Shown here one piece after another: positions 56,890-64,000 of a stretch of DNA of 64,000 bases. This DNA comes from Pseudomonas mediterranea CFBP 5447 (GTDB taxonomy: Bacteria; Pseudomonadota; Gammaproteobacteria; Pseudomonadales; Pseudomonadaceae). The stretch spans positions 219,170 through 283,169 of the forward strand of contig NZ_KN322981.1 of the NCBI RefSeq assembly GCF_000774145.1. Direction: 5' to 3'. The notes under the pieces were generated by a model. It was not told the DNA's origin and searched no databases. It saw only the letters and a program-made list of their open reading frames with translations. The position numbers and the translations under genes were made by a program. Position 1 is the stretch's first letter. Each line of letters starts with the position of its first letter.

Positions 56890-57294
56890 TCAGTGGTCCG
56901 GAAACTCAGGCAGATAACAAGCCGGCGAACTCATCTCTCCCCGTTTCTCCACCTCATCCTCCAGCCATTCGGCCAACACCACGGCATTGTTTTCAGTGAT
57001 CGAGCGGGCGGCGTAAACCAGGGTGAGATTGCCGTTGCGGGCAATGTCCACCAGCTTCCACCAATGCTGCGGTTGCGCACCCAGTTCCTCGCGATAGGCC
57101 GTTTTGAACTGATCGAAGGACATCTCTCCGCCCTTGAATGCCTTGCGCAGTTTCGGAGACGGCGCGACGTCCTGGAGCCATGCGTCGATGATCAATTCCT
57201 CCTTGCGACAATTGCGCGGCCACAGGCGGTCGACCAGCACGCGCCGGCCATCGTCGGGAGCGGGCGCTTCGTAGGCGCGTTTGCATTGGATCAT
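56890..57294 (-). CDS. DUF488 family protein
   Basis: 134 residues. RRVLVDRLWPRNCRKEELIIDAWLQDVAPSPKLRKAF is the DUF488 signature, with the downstream LTLVYAARSITENNAVVLAEWL. Function unknown. Confidence 0.88.
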   Translation of the reverse strand: MIQCKRAYEAPAPDDGRRVLVDRLWPRNCRKEELIIDAWLQDVAPSPKLRKAFKGGEMSFDQFKTAYREELGAQPQHWWKLVDIARNGNLTLVYAARSITENNAVVLAEWLEDEVEKRGEMSSPACYLPEFPDH

Positions 57295-57423
57295 GACGGC
57301 CGGCCTGTCGAGGGGACTGGGTCAGCATAGGCCTTGGCGGCTGGGTTATCACGGGAGAAAAGTCGATACCAGATGAGATGCCGACGGAGCGGACGCAAAG
57401 ATGCCCTAGCAAACACGGCACCT

Positions 57424-57574
57424 GTGGGAGCCGAGCTTGCTCGCGATGGTCCGACATTGATGCAAGCTGACCCAACGCCATCGCGAGCAGGCTCGCTCCC
57501 ACAATGGTTCTGTGCAGGCGAGAGATTTGTGTTCACCACGAATCCCTGTGGGAGCGAGCCTGCTCGCGATAGCG
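57424..57574. repeat. Three REP elements
   Basis: Copies start at 57424 (direct, with a one-base insertion GTGGGAGCCGAGC), 57478 (inverse) and 57548 (direct), forming an inverted pair plus a third direct copy. Spacers differ in length and content. Confidence 0.9.
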
Positions 57575-57602
57575 TGGGTCCAGCCAATGAGGTTCCGCGG
57601 CG

Positions 57603-60600
57603 TCACTGAATATCCAGCTGCTGCCACAACCGTGGCATCGTCGCCACGAATCCGATCTGCTGCGCCTCGCGTTGAATCCCTTTCAACGACTCCTCCTTCG
57701 TTGGATCACCCCGCAACCATCGGCCCGCCACATCGATCAGCCGCACATGATGACTGACCCACGCGCACGACGCGGACTCGGGCAACGCCGCCATCTGCTG
57801 CCCATGCCGGATTGCCTGTTCGGTGTTCCCCGCCAGCAGGCAGGTTTCGGCGGCGGCCACGCGAAAGCGCAGGGTGTTGTGGGCGAGGCAGGCTTGGGTG
57901 AGTTGGGTTTCGCCCTTCGATAGCGCCTGTTCGCTGAGTTGCGGGTCGTCGACCATCATCGCCAGGCTGCCGTAGATCCAGGGTCCGATATAGCGCTGCA
58001 AGTCGAAGCGTTCAACCAGGCTTGCCGCGTCCATGATCAACGTCTGCGCCAGCTCGCGTTCGCCCTGATGCAAGGCCACCCGTGCCAGTCCTTCGAGCAG
58101 GATCGCTTCGAAACGGCTGGCGCCCAGGTTGCGTGCCAGCTCCAGGGCGCAGGTCAGTTGCTGTTCTGCCGACGCCGGCTGAGCACTCGCCACCAGCACC
58201 CAGGAGGCAGTCAGCCGCGAGAACACTTCTGCCCGATGGTTGCCGATCCTGCGTCCGCATTCGATGGCATCCGTGGCGTCGCGCAACGCCAGGTCCGGCT
58301 GGCCCAGGTAGAACTGCGCCGAGCCGCGGGCGCTGCGATTGCCTGCTTCCACATCCACCAACCCGTGCCGTTCGCACAGGCGCACGCATTGGTCGAAGAC
58401 TTCGTAGGCGGTCTGCATGTGTCCCTGGGCGTAGTAGGAGTCACCGATCCCGCTCAGGGCCTTGGCCTCGGTTTCCAGATGCCGGCCGATCCTGGCAAAG
58501 GAAAGCGCCTCTTCGTGCAAGCGACGACACTCGACATAGTCCCCGCGTGGGAAATAGATATTGCCGTGCAACTGATACAACCGGGCCAATGCCGTGTGGG
58601 CGCGCAGGGCCTGGGCGACGGGCAGCGTGTCTTCGATCAGGCGTTCTTCTTCGTCCAGGCAATCGAGGGTATTGAGGATTGCCGCCAGCCCGAGCGCCGC
58701 CTCGATCCGCTCCTGCGGTTGCTCCGCCAGTTCCAGCGCCCGCTGGAAATGTTCCCGCGCCTGCGCCGTCTGGCCCAAGCCTGAACAGGCCTGGCCCGAT
58801 ATCAACGCAAGGGGGAAGCTGTTGCGGGTGCGTTCGACGAACAGCGCACATTGGCGCGCCAGCGCGAGCACGCTGTCGTACTGACAGGCGAGGCGTTTTT
58901 CGCCCATGGCCGCGAGCAGCGCATCGAACGCCGCCGGGTCGTTGGCCCGCAGCAGATGCTGGGCATGGAGCACCCGGTCGCGCTCTCGGTAGAGTTGCGC
59001 CACCGTCCGGTGCAGTTGTTCACGCAGCACGTCGGGGATCGCGTCGTAGAGGCAATGCATGACCAGGTCATGGACGAACAGGTAGCTGCCCGGCTCGACT
59101 TCGCGCAGCAACCCTTGGCGCATGTCCGCCGTCGGCAGGTAGTCAGGCTGTCCAAGCGCCTCGCGCCAGAGTGTCAGTTCGAAGCGATTGCCCAGCACCG
59201 CGGCGTAGTGCAGGGCGCGGCGCTGGTGCGAAGCCAGCTTGTCAAAACGGCTCTGGATCAGATGCCGCAGGCTGTCGGGAACCACGCCTTCCTGGCTCGC
59301 CAGCAACTGCGTCAGGTACAGCGGGTTGCCCTGGGCGCGGATCACGCAATCGGCCCGGTAGCGAGGGTCGACATCAATGAACTGATCCGCCAGGGCAGTG
59401 GCCTCCCGTGCCCGGATCGGCGCGATATCGAGCAGGCTCATGGGGATGTTCGCGTGCTTGCGGATGGCGCTTTCCAACGGGTCGCCTTCGGGACGGGAGG
59501 TCAGCAGCCAGACGATAGGCGCTTCGTCCGTGGCATCGAGCAGTTTGCCCAGCAGCGCAAACAATGCGGCGTCGCCCCAATGCAGGTCTTCGAGGCAGAT
59601 CAGCAAGGGCTGTTGCACCGCCGTTCGCCGCAACACCTCAAGCAGGGCCAGCAGCAGTCCCTGGCTGCGGGCCGGATTGCTCATCGCCGCATACAGGGCC
59701 GGCGGCTCGGCGGATGCAACGGCCGTCAGGACGTGAAGGAACATCCAATGTTCGGGCGCCACTTTAAGGCGGGACAACCCGGCCTCCAACTGCGCGGCGT
59801 TGATCGGCGTAGCGCCGGTTGCACCCAGCACGCTGCCCACCAGCTTTCCCAACGGCCAGAGGCTGTTGTCCATGCCGAAGTCCAGTACATCGGCGCGGTG
59901 ACAAGCGAAACCGCTTTGCCGGGCGATGTCGGCAAACTCGCTGACCAGCCGCGTCTTGCCGATGCCCGCCATGCCGCGCACATAGACCACATGGCCGTCC
60001 TGGCATTCCTGGGTGGCCTCGATCACGCCTTTGAACTGCAACAACTCAATGGCCCGCCCCACCAACGGTCGGGACGCGTTTTCGTCGAGGCTGCGCTGGC
60101 GCCGGCACTTTCGATAGGCGGGAAACGCCTCGTCGGCGGGGGAGAATTCGAATCGCGAAGCGAGTTGTTCAAGCAAGTTCTGCGCGACATACACCGGCGC
60201 GTGACCATGACGCTCCGACAACGGTTGTTGCGCCAGCAGCGTTGCATCGTCCTCTCGTGTCGCCGTTTCGCCGCCCTGGCGCACCAATCGCAGCAACAAG
60301 GCGTGCCCCGGCTTCACGAATTGCTCCCGGCTCAGCGCCAGTGCACATAACAGGCCGCGCTCGCTGTCGCTGCGGTAGGCCTGGGGCGAGCCGAACCGGG
60401 CGATGACGATAGCCTGCGCGATAACGGGGGCTGCGCCGCCGAACTGCCGGATCAGGCGTTCGATGTCATCCGCCAACACCTCGGGCTCCCCCTCGATGGC
60501 AAAGGACAGTTCCAGCACATAGCGGATAACCGCGTCGTCGGCCTGCTTCAGCGTCTGTTGCACCAGGGCCTTTTCATGCAGTTCGGTGACCGACTGCTCG

Positions 60601-60899
60601 ATTTCCACCAGTATCGTCGACACGGACGCAGCCAATAACGCACTCACGTCGACATCGAAGGCTGTCGCCAGGTGACGGGCTGTGCGGTAGAGCACCGGTT
60701 TGCCGGTTTCGGCGCGTTTGATGGAAGCGATGGACACGCACAGGTGCCGGTTCAGGCAGGCTTCGGCCAGGGTTTCCTGGCTCAAGCCATGTTGTTTGCG
60801 CAGCCTTTTCAACAACGCGGCGTCCAGCTGTACACGGCCGTCGGACACCGAAGCATCGCGCTTGGGTGGGGCTGGGAGCACGTGGTGTCTGGAGTCCAT
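57603..60899 (-). CDS. XRE-STAND-TPR multidomain regulator
   Basis: 1098 residues. An N-terminal XRE HTH (about 28-88, LSQETLAEACLNRHLCVSIASIKRAETG), a middle region (about 120-260) resembling a degenerate class III cyclase without catalytic acids, a STAND/AAA_16 NTPase (about 275-560; Walker A GMAGIGKT at 309-316, Walker B LLICLEDLHWGD near 435) and TPR-like repeats (about 640-1090). The layout is that of large ATP-dependent signal-integrating transcription regulators. It is divergent from a MACPF gene, with repeats in the shared region, so it probably controls that gene. A role in immunity or toxin regulation is possible. Confidence 0.85.
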   Translation of the reverse strand: MDSRHHVLPAPPKRDASVSDGRVQLDAALLKRLRKQHGLSQETLAEACLNRHLCVSIASIKRAETGKPVLYRTARHLATAFDVDVSALLAASVSTILVEIEQSVTELHEKALVQQTLKQADDAVIRYVLELSFAIEGEPEVLADDIERLIRQFGGAAPVIAQAIVIARFGSPQAYRSDSERGLLCALALSREQFVKPGHALLLRLVRQGGETATREDDATLLAQQPLSERHGHAPVYVAQNLLEQLASRFEFSPADEAFPAYRKCRRQRSLDENASRPLVGRAIELLQFKGVIEATQECQDGHVVYVRGMAGIGKTRLVSEFADIARQSGFACHRADVLDFGMDNSLWPLGKLVGSVLGATGATPINAAQLEAGLSRLKVAPEHWMFLHVLTAVASAEPPALYAAMSNPARSQGLLLALLEVLRRTAVQQPLLICLEDLHWGDAALFALLGKLLDATDEAPIVWLLTSRPEGDPLESAIRKHANIPMSLLDIAPIRAREATALADQFIDVDPRYRADCVIRAQGNPLYLTQLLASQEGVVPDSLRHLIQSRFDKLASHQRRALHYAAVLGNRFELTLWREALGQPDYLPTADMRQGLLREVEPGSYLFVHDLVMHCLYDAIPDVLREQLHRTVAQLYRERDRVLHAQHLLRANDPAAFDALLAAMGEKRLACQYDSVLALARQCALFVERTRNSFPLALISGQACSGLGQTAQAREHFQRALELAEQPQERIEAALGLAAILNTLDCLDEEERLIEDTLPVAQALRAHTALARLYQLHGNIYFPRGDYVECRRLHEEALSFARIGRHLETEAKALSGIGDSYYAQGHMQTAYEVFDQCVRLCERHGLVDVEAGNRSARGSAQFYLGQPDLALRDATDAIECGRRIGNHRAEVFSRLTASWVLVASAQPASAEQQLTCALELARNLGASRFEAILLEGLARVALHQGERELAQTLIMDAASLVERFDLQRYIGPWIYGSLAMMVDDPQLSEQALSKGETQLTQACLAHNTLRFRVAAAETCLLAGNTEQAIRHGQQMAALPESASCAWVSHHVRLIDVAGRWLRGDPTKEESLKGIQREAQQIGFVATMPRLWQQLDIQ

Positions 60900-60983
60900 G
60901 TTGATCGCCAGGGGAAGGTCAACGGCAGACGCTCGAGTCTACTCCACTCCATCTGCCGCGTTAATGAAAAGATGGCATTTTGC

Positions 60984-61080
60984 CTGATACCAAACTGATA
61001 CCGGACTGACACCGCTCTGGACTGTCGGCTCAGCAGCGCTCTCCTGATACTGAATCCCGTCAATTGGCATCAGTTGATAC
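60984..61080. promoter_or_regulatory. Heptamer direct repeats, 11-bp phased, in the STAND/MACPF intergenic region
   Basis: CTGATAC at 60984-60990 and 60995-61001 and CTGACAC at 61006-61012 are spaced exactly 11 bp apart, one helical turn. Two more TGATAC copies start at 61044 (CTGATAC) and 61074 (TTGATAC). Phased heptamers like this are classical operators of activators that bind one face of DNA (for example SARP or OmpR type). Which protein binds is unknown; the adjacent XRE-STAND regulator is the natural candidate. Confidence 0.65.
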
Positions 61081-61104
61081 AACCTGAGCGATGGGAGAAA
61101 GGCG

Positions 61105-63027
61105 ATGAACGAAGGACTCCAAGGCAGCGCAACTGATCTGCGGGATATCGGCGGCTCGCAGTTATTGGGACGCGGCCTGAACCGGCTCGACTGGGCCGGC
61201 GAGAGGCAGGAGTGTCAAAAGGTCGGTGATACCGAGTCGGGTAAACGGGCCGTACCCTACAAAGACACGTCCTATAACGTGGGCAAGCACGTCACCATGA
61301 GCACCGTGGTCGCTCAGGACAACTACACGGTCGAGACGTTTTCTTCCCGCGACGATTATGAAAGCCATACCCAATCGAGCGTCGAGGCGGCTGGTAAATA
61401 CGGTGCCTTTTCCGCGGGTTTCAAAGTCACGTTCGGCAGCGACATCAAAACCTTCGAGGAGCGTGAGGCCGCTCTCTACAGCCACACGGTACGGCTGTGG
61501 AAACTGACGCTGGCGGTCGACCCCAACAATGCCACCGAGGTCTTCAAGACACGTGTCGAGGCCCTGCCCAAGGCGTTCGACGAGGACAATCCGCAGCCGT
61601 TCTTCGACTTCTTCCTCGCCTTCGGTGTCGATATCGTCAGTGAAGTCACCGTCGGCGGCTCGCTGAACTACGCGATGACCGCGCTCAAGAGCTACCTCAG
61701 CCAGACCAACACCCTCGATGCGATGGTCAAGGCCGAGTACGGCGCTTTCGTCAGCGGCAGTGCCTCGACCTCGATTTCGGAAACGGTCAAGAAAAACCTG
61801 GCCCATCGCAAGGCCAACCTGACCACCCGGGGCGGCACCCATTCGATCAACTTCAATTCGATGGATCCCAGCAACTGCAACGCGGACTTCAGCAAATGGC
61901 GCGAGTCGTTGGCCGACGATCCCACGATCGTGGAATTGAACCTCTCGCCGGTCTATTACTTCATCCACAGTGGTGCAACCCGCTCGGCAGTGGAACAGGC
62001 CTACCGGTGGTACACCAGCTACAAGGCGGAAATCAAAGCGGATTGGCAGGAGTCGACGATCGTTCTCGGTCGTTCCAATCGGCTCAAGGCATCTGTCGCG
62101 GCGACAACCGGCCCCGCCCTGCGGCTGGTGTTCGTCGACAAAAAGACCAAGGAAACCCACGAAACCTTTCACACCCCGCCGGCAGCGGATGCCTCCAGCG
62201 AGGACTTTGAACGGTTCTGGGCTGCGCTGGCCTCGCTGGTGAAACAAAAAAGCGGGCACAGGCTGTTGATGGCCACTGAGCGCTGGCCTCGTGACAAGCG
62301 TTACTACCCGGGACGTCACATGCGTGAGGCGCTGCAGCAGAATGGCGCCAGCGAGAAGACGCTCCAGCGCTGGGACGCCCTGACCAAGTACATGGCGCCA
62401 AACCCGTTGGCCGGCCTCACTTATGTGCTGGCGGGCAACGACCTGGAAACGCCGGGCGTCGACGGGCTCGTCGCCGGCTTCGGCCAGGCGGGCAAAGACC
62501 TCAACCCAACGGTGAAAGTCTCGGCGCGCCTGTGTCATGACTCGTTCGGCAACGTCAAAGTGGTGCAGACGGAAAAGACCCAGGAAGACCCGTGTACGTT
62601 GCTGTACATCGTGCGCAACAACACCGACTCCAAACCGGCCCTGGCCACCGACCCGCAGAACAAGACCCGTATCGCCATGCAAACCCCGGACAGGCACAAC
62701 CTGGGGCAATACTGGTACATGCCCGAGCTGGAAAAACCCTATCCGGAAATCAACCACCCGGTGCTGCTGATCAACTACGAGACGGGCACCTGTCTGCAAG
62801 GCATGCATGACCAGAACGACTGCCGGCTCAAACCCATCGAAGCGGGGCGCCAGCAAGACGACGTGATCTGGGATCGGCGTGGCGACGACGTGTTCCATCT
62901 GTTGCTGGTGCACTACTGGATGAACGCCATGTGCCTGACCCAGGTCGAGAAGCGCGCCGCCGTCAGGCCATGGCGCCTGCCCCACGGCATGGACTGGTTC
63001 CGCGAGGCGCATCGTCCGTATAGTTGA
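61105..63027 (+). CDS. MACPF (membrane attack complex/perforin) domain protein
   Basis: 640 residues. The MACPF region (about 50-370) contains the family signature as FGVDI-VSEVTV-GG at 173-185, flanked by the expected clusters TVETFSSRDDYESHTQSS and, later, SASTSISETVKK. No signal peptide. The C-terminal part (about 500-640) with LINYETGTCLQG and DVIWDRRGDD resembles a ricin-like beta-trefoil or other lectin module, inferred only. Secreted MACPF proteins form pores in target membranes, and Pseudomonas MACPF proteins of the PIP-47/GNIP class kill insects (established). GGAGAAAGG precedes the ATG. 68 bp before the next gene. Confidence 0.78.
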   Translation: MNEGLQGSATDLRDIGGSQLLGRGLNRLDWAGERQECQKVGDTESGKRAVPYKDTSYNVGKHVTMSTVVAQDNYTVETFSSRDDYESHTQSSVEAAGKYGAFSAGFKVTFGSDIKTFEEREAALYSHTVRLWKLTLAVDPNNATEVFKTRVEALPKAFDEDNPQPFFDFFLAFGVDIVSEVTVGGSLNYAMTALKSYLSQTNTLDAMVKAEYGAFVSGSASTSISETVKKNLAHRKANLTTRGGTHSINFNSMDPSNCNADFSKWRESLADDPTIVELNLSPVYYFIHSGATRSAVEQAYRWYTSYKAEIKADWQESTIVLGRSNRLKASVAATTGPALRLVFVDKKTKETHETFHTPPAADASSEDFERFWAALASLVKQKSGHRLLMATERWPRDKRYYPGRHMREALQQNGASEKTLQRWDALTKYMAPNPLAGLTYVLAGNDLETPGVDGLVAGFGQAGKDLNPTVKVSARLCHDSFGNVKVVQTEKTQEDPCTLLYIVRNNTDSKPALATDPQNKTRIAMQTPDRHNLGQYWYMPELEKPYPEINHPVLLINYETGTCLQGMHDQNDCRLKPIEAGRQQDDVIWDRRGDDVFHLLLVHYWMNAMCLTQVEKRAAVRPWRLPHGMDWFREAHRPYS

Positions 63028-63039
63028 TAACCAACAGAC

Positions 63040-63063
63040 AGACCCGGCTGTCCGGCCGGGTCT
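63040..63063 (+). other. Intercistronic hairpin between MACPF and downstream gene
   Basis: AGACCCGGC and GCCGGGTCT form a perfect 9-bp stem with a 6-base loop. No T-run follows, so it is not a full terminator; a partial attenuator or mRNA-stability element is plausible. Confidence 0.5.
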
Positions 63064-63095
63064 CCCGTGCTTTCCTGCGTGAGTGGTCCCCGACG

Positions 63096-63950
63096 ATGCA
63101 AGTCTTCAACAGTGTTCCCTTTATCGGCGAGGGCGCGGAAGCAGCGCTCGATCCGCGAACCTTTCCTTATCTGTACAACGACCATGGCCTGGCCCAGCCC
63201 AGCGCCTACGTGCGCGGCAAGCTGATTTCCCTGACACCTGAGAACCCCGACCTGCTGCTGGGCGCCCGCTATTCCGGCATCACCTGGTGGGACCGTGAAG
63301 TGCCGACGAGCACCGGCTCCTATCGGATCAAGCAATTCGACTTCCGCGCCAAGGAAGTGCGCTACGAGCCCATCTGGGCCACGAAGGAAACGGCACAAGC
63401 CTTCGGCATGACCCTGCTCGCCAACGGCGAATGCCTGCGTTTCGAGTACGACCAGTTGATCCTGGGCCAATACACCTACGGCAAATGGGCCGGCCATCAA
63501 TCCCCGTATCTGGGGCCGGAGCGCATGCGTGAACTGCTGACCTACAGCCCCACCGACCTCGAATACCACAACTTTCCCCACGCCTTTTTCTCTCGCTACG
63601 GACGTCTGCCCCTGGTCATCAGCGTCGCTCGCTGGCGGCCGGCGGCACGGGAGATCTACCTGGCCGACCTGTGGCTGCGCCCTGGCGACGCGCTGGTCCT
63701 GCCACCCAAACACTATCCCGACATCCCACCCAGCGACGCCGGTGGGCTGGAGAACTGGCCGGTGGCGGTGGACATGCATGGCAACAGGAACTCGGCGTTG
63801 GCTTGCTGGTTTGGAGAGGGGGAGGATAGCTTGCTGACGGAGACGATATTGGCGAATTCGGCGCTGATGAAGTCGCCGGTGGGGAGGCCGCATTATCACG
63901 AGGAGAAGACCGCGACACGGCATGAGATGCCGGTGGGTTATCGGCTGTAA
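63096..63950 (+). CDS. Unknown protein downstream of MACPF
   Basis: 284 residues, MQVFNSVPFIGEGAEAALDPRT... The frame opens upstream at 63024 but the ATG at 63096 gives a natural start; the ribosome binding site is weak. Soluble, no signal peptide, no clear membrane segment; rich in aromatic and Gly residues (ARYSGITWWDRE, YGKWAGHQSPYLGPERM). No family recognised. Same strand and 68 bp from the MACPF gene, so likely co-transcribed and functionally linked. Confidence 0.6.
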   Translation: MQVFNSVPFIGEGAEAALDPRTFPYLYNDHGLAQPSAYVRGKLISLTPENPDLLLGARYSGITWWDREVPTSTGSYRIKQFDFRAKEVRYEPIWATKETAQAFGMTLLANGECLRFEYDQLILGQYTYGKWAGHQSPYLGPERMRELLTYSPTDLEYHNFPHAFFSRYGRLPLVISVARWRPAAREIYLADLWLRPGDALVLPPKHYPDIPPSDAGGLENWPVAVDMHGNRNSALACWFGEGEDSLLTETILANSALMKSPVGRPHYHEEKTATRHEMPVGYRL

Positions 63951-63986
63951 AACGGCCTGGACACGGATGTTGAATGTGCCGACGCC

Positions 63987-64000
63987 ATCGCGAGCAGGCT
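63987..64000. repeat. REP cut by the window end
   Basis: ATCGCGAGCAGGCT is the start of an inverse REP truncated at the window edge. Confidence 0.8.

Noticed and set aside
57424..57574. Possible CRISPR-like array of three similar units
   Set aside because: The units are REPs in alternating orientation with unequal spacers; no cas genes.
58851..60350. A 499-codon plus-strand frame opposite the STAND regulator
   Set aside because: Antisense to Walker motifs and TPRs that are clearly coded on the minus strand.
61162..63012. A 616-codon minus-strand frame opposite the MACPF gene
   Set aside because: The plus-strand frame has the MACPF signature and a good ribosome binding site; the minus frame has neither.

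Overview
The window is about 64 kb of a high-GC gammaproteobacterial chromosome. Gene families, genus-typical REP repeats (GTGGGAGCGAGCCTGCTCGCG and GTGGCGAGGGAGCTTGCTCCC types) and gene orders such as hmgR-hmgABC, cyoABCDE and norR-hmp point to a Pseudomonas of the P. fluorescens complex. Species placement is inference from recalled family sequences, not from a search. I saw no rRNA, tRNA, CRISPR array, insertion sequence or phage structural gene.

Layout. 0.3-2.4 kb: a blue-light sensing locus with a B12-site-lacking LitR/CarH-type MerR regulator, a PilZ-like protein and a short LOV photoreceptor. 2.5-6.9 kb: flavodoxin, class II aldolase, alpha/beta hydrolase, a MFE-2-like SDR dehydrogenase and an AmpDh3-type amidase. 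7.7-13.7 kb: a DUF1302/DUF1329 envelope pair followed by a MalT-type LuxR regulator. 14-18.8 kb: an unknown gene and the homogentisate (tyrosine/phenylalanine) catabolic cluster. 19-25 kb: SirB1-like protein, leucine dehydrogenase-like protein, BenE-type transporter with a divergent MocR regulator, SOS gene yebG, psiE. 25.8-31.7 kb: HPF-like ribosome protein, AraC regulator, EamA transporter, 2-hydroxyacid dehydrogenase, cysteine-cluster protein, CheV. 32-35 kb: nitric-oxide sensor NorR/FhpR divergent from flavohaemoglobin. 35-41 kb: DsbB and the complete cyoABCDE cytochrome bo3 operon. 41-48 kb: DUF72, LysR and aminotransferase, OmpA-like lipoprotein, PhoD-like phosphatase. 48.5-53.7 kb: a TRAP C4-dicarboxylate-type transporter with two solute-binding paralogues, interrupted on the opposite strand by a Tae4-type T6SS amidase effector and a translationally coupled two-helix membrane protein. 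53.9-57.3 kb: PH-domain protein, inducible-type amino-acid decarboxylase, DUF488. 57.6-64 kb: a 1098-residue XRE-STAND-TPR regulator divergent from a MACPF (perforin-like) protein gene and a second unknown gene.

Most of the window is core metabolism, respiration and stress response. The accessory-looking parts are the Tae4 module inside the TRAP locus and the MACPF/STAND module at the right end. The latter is my main candidate for an undescribed system: a perforin-fold protein and an unrecognised partner, apparently controlled by a large signal-integrating regulator, with 11-bp-spaced heptamer direct repeats in the shared promoter region. The Tae4 module is the second: its partner does not look like the known periplasmic Tai4 immunity proteins.

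Regulatory sites readable by eye include a 17-bp palindrome before hmgA, three GTC-N5-GAC sites plus a sigma-54-like promoter between norR and hmp, a consensus LexA box before yebG, and a 21-bp perfect inverted repeat between the MocR gene and its divergent transporter.
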